Positions 22,645 through 30,794 of a stretch of DNA of 64,000 nucleotides are shown here, piece by piece. The DNA comes from Mesobacillus subterraneus (lineage in GTDB: Bacteria; Bacillota; Bacilli; Bacillales; Cytobacillaceae): the NCBI RefSeq assembly GCF_003937825.1, contig NZ_RSFW01000010.1, positions 1 through 64,000 of the forward strand, given 5' to 3'. The position numbers and the translations under genes were made by a program. Under the pieces are notes generated by a model. The model saw only the letters and a list, made by a program, of their open reading frames with translations. It did no database searches and was not told the DNA's origin. How positions within the stretch are numbered: the first letter of the stretch is position 1; the number at the start of each line of letters is the position of its first letter.

Positions 22645-22669
22645 TATCATATGTGAAGGAAAGATTTGA
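22645..22669 (-). promoter_or_regulatory. Sigma-K-like promoter of gerE
   Basis: On the minus strand CATATGATA (22653-22645) fits the sigma-K -10 consensus CATAnnnTA, with a CAC-containing -35-like region about 16 bases upstream. gerE is a sigma-K gene in B. subtilis. The spacing to the start codon is about 65 bases. Confidence 0.6.
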
Positions 22670-22722
22670 AGTGACAATAATTAAAGGACTTCATGGTGGA
22701 TTTTTTTAAATTATTTCCAATC

Positions 22723-23190
22723 TCACTGAACCACTGATTTTTTGCTTTTAGCAAACAAGTCCCTCATGTCCTCTGTCCATGGAACTCCCTTGCCTGTTTT
22801 CTTAGAAATTTGCACGATCGTGCCCCTGCCGGCCAGGCAAATGGAACCATCTGCTTTTTTGCCCATATAGTGCAGATCGACCGAGGAATTGCCGATTGAA
22901 TTGGCCTTCACGTATATTTTCAGATCCTCATCAAAATAAACCTGGCTTAAATAATCGCACTGCAGGTCTGCGACCACAGGAATCGTTTCATTCTGTGGTT
23001 TGACCCAATCCTGCATGAAACCCTGGGCTTTGAAATACTCGATCCTCGCCTGTTCAAAATATGTAAACGGAACGGTATTATTTAAATGCCCAAACATATC
23101 CGTTTCAGAAAAACGTACCTTCACACTGTAAAAAAATTCAAATTCTTTTTCCCAGCTAACAATTTCATCAATGTATCCAATATTTTTCAT
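22723..23190 (-). CDS. ysmA: Acyl-CoA thioesterase, hot-dog fold (YsmA-like)
   Basis: A 155-aa 4HBT-type thioesterase. YSVKVRFSETDMFGHLNNTVPFTYFEQARIEYF carries the Asp and His/Asn catalytic region of the hot-dog fold, followed by DYLSQVYFDEDLKIYVKA. It would hydrolyse acyl-CoA. ATG 23190 is preferred over 23223 because GGGAGGG lies nine bases upstream. ysmA lies next to gerE in B. subtilis, which confirms that gerE is in its ancestral position. A FadR-like palindrome overlaps the promoter region. Confidence 0.85.
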   Translation of the reverse strand: MKNIGYIDEIVSWEKEFEFFYSVKVRFSETDMFGHLNNTVPFTYFEQARIEYFKAQGFMQDWVKPQNETIPVVADLQCDYLSQVYFDEDLKIYVKANSIGNSSVDLHYMGKKADGSICLAGRGTIVQISKKTGKGVPWTEDMRDLFAKSKKSVVQ

Positions 23191-23208
23191 GATGTACCCT
23201 CCCAGAAC

Positions 23209-23226
23209 TGAATGAACATTCATTCT
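23209..23226. promoter_or_regulatory. FadR-like operator upstream of ysmA
   Basis: TGAATGA ACAT TCATTCT matches the palindrome at 47420-47437 with one mismatch in the half sites. It lies just downstream of a -10 TATAAT (23234-23239, minus strand), the same geometry as at fadR. Confidence 0.6.
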
Positions 23227-23264
23227 TTTCTCTATTATAAGGATTTTTTGTTAATTTGAAAATA

Positions 23265-23298
23265 AAAAAGAAGGACTGGGATTTCCCAATCCTTCTTT
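23265..23298 (-). terminator. Terminator behind the extracellular nuclease
   Basis: On the minus strand AAGAAGGATTGGG AAAT CCCAGTCCTTCTT is followed by TTTTATTTT. Confidence 0.8.
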
Positions 23299-23304
23299 CA
23301 CTAT

Positions 23305-25581
23305 TCAGCCTGCCTTTTTATATCCGCATGCCTTTCCTTTTTTGTCATGGCCCAAATGTTTTCCGTTATCCTGCTTTTCTTTATCATTGCCTTTACATTT
23401 TTTCTCTTGTGACTGCGGATTCAAATCAAGCTGGACGATCACCGGATCATGGTCACTTGCTCGTCCATGCTCTTCCATATAAAGAGAATTAATATTCACA
23501 ATATCAGCTTCTGTTCTATCTGCAAGGTGGTTAGAGACGAGGATGTGGTCCAATACCTGTGAATTTCCCTGATAGTTATAAGTGAACCGCTCTTCAAGCG
23601 GAAGCATTTCGATCATGTTGGTCAATTGACCGTTTTTCAATTCCTCGATTGGTCTGGAGAATTCGAAATCATTCAGGTCGCCAAGGACAACCACATTCGC
23701 ATCTGGATCCTGCGCATGGATGCCGGCAACAAATTGGTTCAATACCTTTGCAATTTCCACTCTCTTTGCTTCACTATCAAGCACTGGAGGCTGGATTTTT
23801 CCAAATAACGGGTCATCCCCACCCTTTGAATTGAAGTGGTTTGCGATGACAATAATGTCCTCGCCATTAAATTCAAACTCTGCAGCCAAGGCTTTTCTGG
23901 TATCTTCAAAAATAGGATTCTGCGGATCGATTCGTCCGGGATTTAACGTCAGATCGCCATTTTCATAGGCAACCGAGTCTGTTGCTGTCCCTTTCGGTGC
24001 ATCCTTCAGCTGGACGCGGTCAGGATTGTACAAATAGCCAACACGGATATTGCCGCCTGGGGCTCCGCCATCCTGATTATAAACCGGAGCTATATCTGTC
24101 CAGCTGTATGTCGGGCCGCCTTGTTTAGCAATTTCACTAATCAGAGCTTCATAGCTTTGAGAAGCGTCTGAGGAACCGCTGTCCTTCTGTCCGTCATTAT
24201 CCTGCACCTCGACAAGGCCAATGATATCCGGAGTTTTTAAATTATTGATGATTGATTCTGCAATCCTCGAAGTTTTAGCGGCGTCGGTTGCAGCAGAGAA
24301 ATTCTCGATATTATAAGTAGCGACCGTCAGCTTATCATCGTTTATTACCAAAGAGGTCTGATCCTCTGCCAGTTCACCCTCAATAAGTTCCGGAAGAGTT
24401 TCCTGATCTACGAGAATTTTAAAATTTGAAAAACTGTAGCTCACAACACCTGTTACCAGGCCATCGAACCTGTCTCCCGCTTTTGCCACGAAATCACGGT
24501 TAATGAGCAGGAACATCCGCTCCGGATTTGCGCTCTCTTTTGTCAAGAGAATGCCGCCTTGCGGGCTGTAAACCTTTCCTTCAACTTTTGAGTCGATGAC
24601 CGGTACCTCTCCATACTTCTGCGGTCCAATCACTTGAGGGCTGTCAACGCCTATACGCATGCCTTCCAGGCTTTCGTAAAAATCGATGCCATCCTCAGCG
24701 GGATCAAACTCGCCAAACTGGTCATTATCAATAACCTGGACGGGTGCAATACGGTCTTTTCCGATCACGACAGGTGCTGGAAGTTCAAGGCCTGAAGCCA
24801 GCTTCTTGATACTTGTTGCGTTGATTTCCGTCATGGCGAGATCTGTCTGGAGCTTTTCGCTATAGCCATCCAGTACCCATTCTTTAACCAGCCCGGCCAC
24901 TTCCACCTGGTCACCTACTGCGAGACCGTGGTCTTTTTTATAGACGTAAATGGCTTCTGAAGTATTCGGGTTTCCATCTTCCTCAGGGTCCTGAATAAAG
25001 AACGAACTGCTTCCTTCAATTTTTGTTACAATGCCTTTCACTCCAGCTACTTGCTGGTCTTTATACGGAGAAACATGACCTTCTCCCTGGATATCATGGA
25101 TTCTTAATCCCGTGACTGCTGGTGGTTCGGGCTCTCCCGGATCTCCGCCGCTGCCATCAGAAAATTGGATGGATGTAGGTGATCTAAGGCCTGGAACCGT
25201 AAAGTATGCTCCAAGCGAACCCGTTACCCTAACCTTTTCCCCAACAATATCTGGATTGGTTTGCAAACCAAATGTACCTCTAAATGAGGAAGGCAATTGT
25301 ACCGGCAGGATTTTTGCTGGATCTGTTTCATCCGGCTTGTCTGCCAGTGCGAAGTTAAAGTCATTTCCAAATGGTGCTTCAAAATCATAATTATTTGTGC
25401 CTGTTGTATGTCCCACTATGTATCCTTCGACTGTTCCTGTTCCACTGTTATTCTCGATCGCCTGCTGGACTGTAAGGGTTTCTTCAGCAGATGCTTGTCC
25501 AATAAATGAAAAAACATAGCTCATTGAAAAAATAACAGCTGTCAGCAAGGAAAATGTTTTACGCTTGATTTTTCCCACCAT
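23305..25581 (-). CDS. Secreted endonuclease/exonuclease/phosphatase-family nuclease, 758 aa
   Basis: Starts with a signal peptide (KIKRKTFSLLTAVIFSMSYV, cleavage near ASAEE). Residues about 30-135 are an OB/DUF6359-like domain, then a second OB region (about 160-260, IHDIQGEGHVSPY) as in YhcR-type nucleases, and the C-terminal EEP nuclease: LTVATYNIENFS, DIIGLVEVQDN, VIANHFNSKGG, VVVLGDLNDF and DHILVSNHL...RASDHDPVIV with the catalytic His/Asp. The Lys/Gly/Cys-rich tail lacks an LPxTG-type sorting signal, although a sortase gene is adjacent. ATG 25581 has GGAGG six bases upstream. It likely scavenges extracellular DNA or nucleotides. Confidence 0.88.
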   Translation of the reverse strand: MVGKIKRKTFSLLTAVIFSMSYVFSFIGQASAEETLTVQQAIENNSGTGTVEGYIVGHTTGTNNYDFEAPFGNDFNFALADKPDETDPAKILPVQLPSSFRGTFGLQTNPDIVGEKVRVTGSLGAYFTVPGLRSPTSIQFSDGSGGDPGEPEPPAVTGLRIHDIQGEGHVSPYKDQQVAGVKGIVTKIEGSSSFFIQDPEEDGNPNTSEAIYVYKKDHGLAVGDQVEVAGLVKEWVLDGYSEKLQTDLAMTEINATSIKKLASGLELPAPVVIGKDRIAPVQVIDNDQFGEFDPAEDGIDFYESLEGMRIGVDSPQVIGPQKYGEVPVIDSKVEGKVYSPQGGILLTKESANPERMFLLINRDFVAKAGDRFDGLVTGVVSYSFSNFKILVDQETLPELIEGELAEDQTSLVINDDKLTVATYNIENFSAATDAAKTSRIAESIINNLKTPDIIGLVEVQDNDGQKDSGSSDASQSYEALISEIAKQGGPTYSWTDIAPVYNQDGGAPGGNIRVGYLYNPDRVQLKDAPKGTATDSVAYENGDLTLNPGRIDPQNPIFEDTRKALAAEFEFNGEDIIVIANHFNSKGGDDPLFGKIQPPVLDSEAKRVEIAKVLNQFVAGIHAQDPDANVVVLGDLNDFEFSRPIEELKNGQLTNMIEMLPLEERFTYNYQGNSQVLDHILVSNHLADRTEADIVNINSLYMEEHGRASDHDPVIVQLDLNPQSQEKKCKGNDKEKQDNGKHLGHDKKGKACGYKKAG

Positions 25582-25760
25582 GCATTCCTCCTCTGAATAT
25601 CTTTTGTCGGATTGTGAAACCTTCCGACAGATGCAATATAACACGGATAATCAAGCGATTTCATGAAGCGACTGTAAGTTTTTTGTAAAAATCAAAAAAA
25701 TGAATCTTATGTATCAAATTGATGATTCATACTCCGAAACTATCTTACTGGATCAATAAC

Positions 25761-25790
25761 AAAAGCCAGGACTTTTGGTCCTGGCTGGTG
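25761..25790 (-). terminator. Terminator behind the sortase gene
   Basis: GCCAGGAC CAAAA GTCCTGGC followed by TTTTGTT on the minus strand. Confidence 0.8.
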
Positions 25791-25806
25791 TTGATCGAAA
25801 ACGGTT

Positions 25807-26388
25807 CTACTCCTGATCAGAAACTCTTTTTGCGTACATAATGTACCTGTCAGGGGCATCCCCCACATAACTGAATGGGTAGCAGGTGGTTAAAACGAGT
25901 TCTTCTTCTGTATTTTGCAGTGTGATGATGCTGGTATCATCGGCACTGACGATTTTCGTTCCGACGATCTCATATGTATATTCGCCATAAGGCATTTTCA
26001 TTGTGAGTACATCGCCAATTTCCAGTTCGCCAGCCTTGCGGAAAACGGTATCGCGATGGCCAGAGAGGACAATTTGGCCATTCTCCTCTGGATAGTAGGA
26101 GCCTTTATAGTGGCCAACTCCCTTTTCAAGGTCATCCGGATCTGTACCTTCGACAATCGCCAATTCTGCCTTGATCTTAGGAATGACCAGCAATCCTGCT
26201 GCTTCGCCTGTATTTGGCTTGAATTGTCCTTTATTGAGTTTTGGTTTGCCTTCCTGGACCAATTCCTTGGCAGCCTGCAACGATATCTGTTCCTGCTTTT
26301 TAATATCCCATAGCTGCCATAATCCAATCCCAAGAATGATGATGCCGCTCATGACAATAACGATGGCTATTAGCTTTGTTAACTTCAT
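25807..26388 (-). CDS. Class D sortase, 193 aa
   Basis: One N-terminal membrane anchor (residues 6-27), then the sortase beta barrel. Catalytic residues are visible: His 111 in LSGHRDTVF, Cys 169 in LTTCYPF, and Arg 181 in PDRYI. Sortases cleave cell-wall sorting signals and attach surface proteins to peptidoglycan; class D resembles B. subtilis YhcS, whose partner is the nuclease YhcR. Here an YhcR-like nuclease is downstream, but it has no recognisable sorting motif, so the substrate is elsewhere or atypical. Confidence 0.88.
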   Translation of the reverse strand: MKLTKLIAIVIVMSGIIILGIGLWQLWDIKKQEQISLQAAKELVQEGKPKLNKGQFKPNTGEAAGLLVIPKIKAELAIVEGTDPDDLEKGVGHYKGSYYPEENGQIVLSGHRDTVFRKAGELEIGDVLTMKMPYGEYTYEIVGTKIVSADDTSIITLQNTEEELVLTTCYPFSYVGDAPDRYIMYAKRVSDQE

Positions 26389-26505
26389 AATCCGCTCCAG
26401 TGGTATTTAGTCGAAGCTCCCCTGCTTTCTTTTGAAGCAGCGCCCTGCTTCAAGTATAACAGGAGATGGTGACTGGAAAATAGAACTAATTTTATCTTAA
26501 GCATA

Positions 26506-26538
26506 AGAAAGCCTCCTCTTCCAAAGGAAAAGGAGGCT
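26506..26538 (-). terminator. Terminator of the sdh operon
   Basis: AGCCTCCT and AGGAGGCT form the stem; a T-rich stretch follows on the minus strand. It lies a few bases behind the sdhB stop. Confidence 0.8.
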
Positions 26539-26544
26539 GTTTGA

Positions 26545-27306
26545 TTAAACTTGATCGCTTCCGAAAAAGTTTTTGAATGACTGGAACGTTGTATCACGGT
26601 TCAGGGCAGCAATTGAAGTCGTCAATGGAATTCCTTTAGGGCAGGATTGTACGCAGTTTTGTGAGTTACCACAGTTTGCAAGTCCTCCGTCTTCCATGAT
26701 TGTTTCAAGTCGCTCTCCTTTGTTCAAAGCACCTGTTGGGTGAGCGTTGAACAAGCGCACCTGTGAAAGTGACTGTGGTCCAATGAAGTCTGACTTGTCG
26801 TTTACGTTCGGACAAGCCTCAAGGCAGACACCGCAAGTCATACACTTTGAAAGCTCATATGCCCACTGACGCTTTTTCTCCGGCATACGAGGCCCTGGTC
26901 CAAGGTCGTATGTTCCATCGATTGGAATCCATGCTTTTACTCGCTTCAAGGAGTCGAACATGCGGCTGCGGTCAACCTGAAGGTCACGCACAACCGGGAA
27001 CGTTCTCATCGGCTCAAGCCTGATTGGCTGTTCCAGCTGGTCAACCAGTGCAGAGCAGGACTGGCGCGGACGGCCATTGATGACCATTGAGCACGCACCA
27101 CAAACCTCTTCAAGGCAGTTCATATCCCAGGCAATCGGGGTAGTCTCTTCCCCTTTGGCATTCACTGGATTACGGCGGATTTCCATCAACGCAGAAATGA
27201 CGTTCATGTTAGGACGGTAATCAAGGACAAATTCTTCCTGATAAGGGGCTGAATCAGGAGTATCCTGGCGGCTAATGATAAAACGGACAGTTTTCTTCTC
27301 TGACAT
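26545..27306 (-). CDS. sdhB: Succinate dehydrogenase iron-sulphur subunit
   Basis: Third gene of sdhCAB, 253 aa, the normal length in Bacillus. The N-terminal 2Fe-2S domain has CLEEVCGACSMVING and a later Cys (RQSC); the C-terminal 4Fe-4S/3Fe-4S part has CMTCGVCLEACPNVN and CVQSCPKGIP. It passes electrons from the SdhA flavin to menaquinone at the membrane subunit. The start is six bases behind the sdhA stop. Confidence 0.97.
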   Translation of the reverse strand: MSEKKTVRFIISRQDTPDSAPYQEEFVLDYRPNMNVISALMEIRRNPVNAKGEETTPIAWDMNCLEEVCGACSMVINGRPRQSCSALVDQLEQPIRLEPMRTFPVVRDLQVDRSRMFDSLKRVKAWIPIDGTYDLGPGPRMPEKKRQWAYELSKCMTCGVCLEACPNVNDKSDFIGPQSLSQVRLFNAHPTGALNKGERLETIMEDGGLANCGNSQNCVQSCPKGIPLTTSIAALNRDTTFQSFKNFFGSDQV

Positions 27307-27312
27307 GCCTTA

Positions 27313-29070
27313 TTACTCCCCCTTCTTCTTAGAATAATCACGCTTACGCGGTTGGATTAATGAAGTATCCACTTCTTCATAGTGGAAAGCTGGCGCAGTA
27401 TTTGCATCAACAAACTTCGCCATAGTCGTTTTCAAGAAGTCCTCGTCGTTACGATCAGGGAATTCTGGTTTATAGTGAGCCCCGCGGCTTTCATTACGGT
27501 TATATGCACCAATCGTGATAACGCGTGCAAGCTGAAGCATATTTTGAAGCTGGCGTGTGAACACCGCACCCTGATTGCTCCACTTTGCAGTATCGTTGAT
27601 ATTGATGTTCTTGTAGCGCTCCATCAATTCGACGATCTTCTCATCCGTCTTCAGAAGTCTGTCATTGTAGCGAACAACGGTTACATTGTCCGTCATCCAT
27701 TCACCTAGCTCTTTGTGAAGAACATAGGCATTTTCTGTGCCATCAAGTGACATGATATTGTTCCACTTCTCCTGCTCCATCTGGACAGCATCATCGAAAA
27801 GTGCTGAAGAAACAGCATCAGAACTCTTTTCAAGTCCGTTGATGTAACGGATCGCATTCGGACCTGCTACCATTCCGCCATAGATTGCTGACAACAATGA
27901 GTTTGCTCCAAGACGGTTTGCACCGTGCTGTGAATAATCAACCTCACCTGCAGCAAACAGGCCTGGAATGTTTGTCATTTGATCATAGTCAACCCACAGT
28001 CCGCCCATTGAATAGTGAACCGCAGGGAAGATTTTCATCGGAACTTTTCTTGGGTCATCGCCCATGAACTTCTCATAAATTTCAATGATTCCGCCAAGCT
28101 TGATATCAAGCTCTTTAGGATCCTTGTGTGAAAGGTCGAGGTAAACCATGTTCTCACCGTTGATGCCAAGCTTCTGGCTAACGCACACATCAAAGATTTC
28201 ACGTGTCGCGATGTCACGAGGAACAAGGTTTCCGTATGCTGGATACTTCTCTTCGAGGAAGTACCATGGCTTGCCATCCTTATACGTCCATACTCGTCCA
28301 CCTTCACCACGTGCAGACTCACTCATCAGGCGGAGTTTGTCATCCCCAGGAATGGCAGTCGGGTGGATCTGGATGAATTCACCGTTTGAATAATATGCAC
28401 CCTGCTGGTAAACGATCGCTGCCGCAGAACCAGTGTTGATGACAGAGTTCGTCGTTTTACCAAAGATGATTCCAGGGCCGCCTGTTGCCATGATGACAGC
28501 ATCAGCAGCGAAAGATTTGATTTCCATTGAAGTCAGGTTCTGTGCTACGATTCCGCGGCACACACCTTCTTCGTCCTTGATTATCCCCAGGAATTCCCAG
28601 CCTTCATACTTCGTGACCAATCCAGCCACTTCATGACGGCGCACCTGCTCATCCAAAGCGTATAAAAGCTGCTGGCCGGTCGTAGCCCCAGCGAATGCTG
28701 TACGATGGTGCTGTGTACCTCCGAAACGGCGGAAGTCCAGCAAGCCTTCTGGCGTACGGTTGAACATGACGCCCATACGGTCAAGAAGATGGATGATCCC
28801 AGGTGCAGCTTCAGCCATGGCCTTAACTGGCGGCTGGTTTGCAAGGAAGTCACCGCCGTATACTGTATCATCGAAGTGCTCCCATGGAGAGTCACCTTCA
28901 CCTTTCGTATTTACTGCACCGTTGATTCCGCCCTGTGCACAAACAGAGTGGGAACGTTTTACCGGCACAAGAGAAAACAGCTCAACAGGAGTTCCTGTTT
29001 CTGCTACTTTGATTGTAGCCATTAAGCCAGCCAAACCGCCGCCGACTACGATAACCTTACCTTTACTCAT
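27313..29070 (-). CDS. sdhA: Succinate dehydrogenase flavoprotein subunit
   Basis: 585 aa, as in Bacillus. FAD-binding GGGLAGLMATIKVAE at 9-23, the covalent-FAD His region SVCAQGGINGAVN, active-site HPTAIPGDDKLRLMSESARGEGG and RIA-type segment GANRLGANSLLSA. It oxidises succinate to fumarate in the TCA cycle and feeds electrons into the respiratory chain. Ribosome binding site AGGGAGTG before the ATG. Confidence 0.98.
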   Translation of the reverse strand: MSKGKVIVVGGGLAGLMATIKVAETGTPVELFSLVPVKRSHSVCAQGGINGAVNTKGEGDSPWEHFDDTVYGGDFLANQPPVKAMAEAAPGIIHLLDRMGVMFNRTPEGLLDFRRFGGTQHHRTAFAGATTGQQLLYALDEQVRRHEVAGLVTKYEGWEFLGIIKDEEGVCRGIVAQNLTSMEIKSFAADAVIMATGGPGIIFGKTTNSVINTGSAAAIVYQQGAYYSNGEFIQIHPTAIPGDDKLRLMSESARGEGGRVWTYKDGKPWYFLEEKYPAYGNLVPRDIATREIFDVCVSQKLGINGENMVYLDLSHKDPKELDIKLGGIIEIYEKFMGDDPRKVPMKIFPAVHYSMGGLWVDYDQMTNIPGLFAAGEVDYSQHGANRLGANSLLSAIYGGMVAGPNAIRYINGLEKSSDAVSSALFDDAVQMEQEKWNNIMSLDGTENAYVLHKELGEWMTDNVTVVRYNDRLLKTDEKIVELMERYKNININDTAKWSNQGAVFTRQLQNMLQLARVITIGAYNRNESRGAHYKPEFPDRNDEDFLKTTMAKFVDANTAPAFHYEEVDTSLIQPRKRDYSKKKGE

Positions 29071-29162
29071 CGTGACTCACTCCCTTAAATCCAAGTCTGT
29101 CTTTCATATCCGATCAAAGAATTACTATTTTCATTTCAATCAGCACAAGGCCTCATGAAAAA

Positions 29163-29771
29163 TTATACGAATGCCAGGATCGCACGGACTCCAACGATTG
29201 TCAGCGCGATGAATACACCAATCGTGATGTAAGTAGAAATCACCTGTGAACGAGGTGTTACAGTGATTCCCCAGCTTACGAAGAATGACCATAAACCGTT
29301 CGCAAAGTGGAAAGTGGTTGAAACGACACCGATTAGATAGAACCATAGCATGAATGGAGAAGAAAGGATCGTCTCCATCATCTGGAAGTTAACTTCTGCA
29401 CCAAATGCCGCAGCAATACGAGTTTCCCAAACATGCCATGCTACGAAAATCAACGTAATCACACCAGATACACGCTGAAGCATGAACATCCAGTTCCTGA
29501 AATAGCCATATTGCCCTATATTGTTTTTAGCCGTGAAAGCAATATAAAGACCGTAGATTGCATGGAATAATAATGGTAAGAAGATAATGAAGATTTCTAG
29601 AAAATACCTAAAAGGCAGCTGTTCCATAAAATGAGCAGCATTGTTGAATGATTCCTCTCCCCCTGTAGCAAAATGGTTGATTACCAAGTGCTGCACGAGG
29701 AAAAGACCTACTGGGATGACACCCAGTAACGAATGCAGCCTCCGCCAATAAAACTCTTGTTTACCCGCCAT
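29163..29771 (-). CDS. sdhC: Succinate dehydrogenase cytochrome b-558 subunit
   Basis: 202 aa, five membrane segments, with haem-ligating His residues in FLVQHLVINH, HAIYGLYIA and AWHVWETR. It anchors SdhAB and reduces menaquinone. The true start is ATG 29771 (MAGKQEFYWRRLHSLLG) behind AAGGGGGG; the longer open frame upstream is not coding. Confidence 0.96.
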   Translation of the reverse strand: MAGKQEFYWRRLHSLLGVIPVGLFLVQHLVINHFATGGEESFNNAAHFMEQLPFRYFLEIFIIFLPLLFHAIYGLYIAFTAKNNIGQYGYFRNWMFMLQRVSGVITLIFVAWHVWETRIAAAFGAEVNFQMMETILSSPFMLWFYLIGVVSTTFHFANGLWSFFVSWGITVTPRSQVISTYITIGVFIALTIVGVRAILAFV

Positions 29772-29894
29772 ATGTATACCCCCCTTGAAATTTGGCCGTG
29801 ATGTACAGGTGTCTCTTTCTATCCCTATTAACCTAACAGATCGATCCAACCCAACATCGAAACATAGCAATTCTTACAATTATGTGACATGTTC

Positions 29895-29923
29895 ATTTTA
29901 CTCCCATCATTATAGAGCGTCAA
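29895..29923 (-). promoter_or_regulatory. Sigma-A promoter of the sdh operon
   Basis: TTGACG (29923-29918) and TAAAAT (29900-29895) with 17 bases between them. The leader to sdhC is about 115 bases. The stretch 29924-30190 contains nothing else I recognise. Confidence 0.75.
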
Positions 29924-30208
29924 GAAAACGGATACATAAAAATGCTTATATAAATAAAATTTTTAAAATATATTGATATTGGAAAAATCCCACTTTCTAA
30001 TTATTTTCAGCGACTTTAGAGTATATTAAAATAATAGTATTGCCTTAATGAACCCATTCTCAAAAATTTTTTGCCTGAATCTTTTTTATATAGGAAAGTT
30101 TCGGGTATGGTATAAACATGGAAAAAATTAATAGAATTAGGATTGGCAATCTAAAATTTAACAACAAGGAAAATCTTTGAACACAGGTTGTTTTTTAGAC
30201 AAATTGTT

Positions 30209-30214
30209 TATAAT
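30209..30214 (+). promoter_or_regulatory. -10 element of yslB
   Basis: TATAAT, 25 bases upstream of the yslB ATG; the -35 (TTGTTT at 30188) is weak and spaced by only 15 bases. Confidence 0.4.
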
Positions 30215-30238
30215 AGAATCATAGAAAGAGGGGAAAAC

Positions 30239-30694
30239 ATGAGTGAACTAACAACATCAGAGCTGAAGACCGAAAGCGGGCCGCCTGCTGTTCCTGCTTT
30301 CGGATATGAATTGATCCGAGAAATACTTGTGCCGGAACTGCTCGGCAAAGACACGCCGGAAATCCTTTATTGGGCCGGAAAGCGCATCGCCCGCAAATTC
30401 CCATTGGATAGCATTGAAGAAACGATCCGTTTTTTCCACGACGCCGGCTGGGGGCTTCTAAGCGTAAAAGAAGAATCCAGACGAGAAATGGTTCTTGAAC
30501 TTACCAGCGACTTGATTTCCTCCCGATTGAAAGACAACCCAAACACCACATTCCAGCTTGAAGCCGGGTTCATTGCCCAGCAGGTCGAGGGGCAAAAAAA
30601 AGTAGCAGCGGAAGCCTTCGAACACCCCAACAAACGTTCAGCCCGAATCCAATTCACGATTAAATGGGATAAAAACGACGCCGTTAGCGAATAA
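30239..30694 (+). CDS. yslB: YslB-like DUF2507 protein, 151 aa
   Basis: DUF2507 family; role unknown. The sequence FGYELIREILVPELLGKDTPEILYWAGKRIARKF is the conserved family segment, and the fold is related to small ligand-binding V4R-like domains. ATG 30239 has AGAGGGG upstream; the longer frame at 30188 lacks one. It sits between sdhC and lysC as in B. subtilis, on the opposite strand to both, and ends in its own terminator. Confidence 0.88.
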   Translation: MSELTTSELKTESGPPAVPAFGYELIREILVPELLGKDTPEILYWAGKRIARKFPLDSIEETIRFFHDAGWGLLSVKEESRREMVLELTSDLISSRLKDNPNTTFQLEAGFIAQQVEGQKKVAAEAFEHPNKRSARIQFTIKWDKNDAVSE

Positions 30695-30700
30695 CTTCCA

Positions 30701-30738
30701 AATAAATCCAGGATAATTCCTGGGTTTATTTTTTTTGA
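30701..30738 (+). terminator. Terminator of yslB
   Basis: AATAAATCCAGGA TAAT TCCTGGGTTTATT followed by T8. Confidence 0.85.
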
Positions 30739-30748
30739 AAAGGTGATG

Positions 30749-30790
30749 CAGGAAAAAGCATTCCAGCACTTCCGGAATGCTTTCTCCTGC
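30749..30790 (-). terminator. Terminator of lysC
   Basis: GCATTCCGG / CTGGAATGC core with further pairing outward and a T run on the minus strand. Confidence 0.8.
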
Positions 30791-30794
30791 TATA

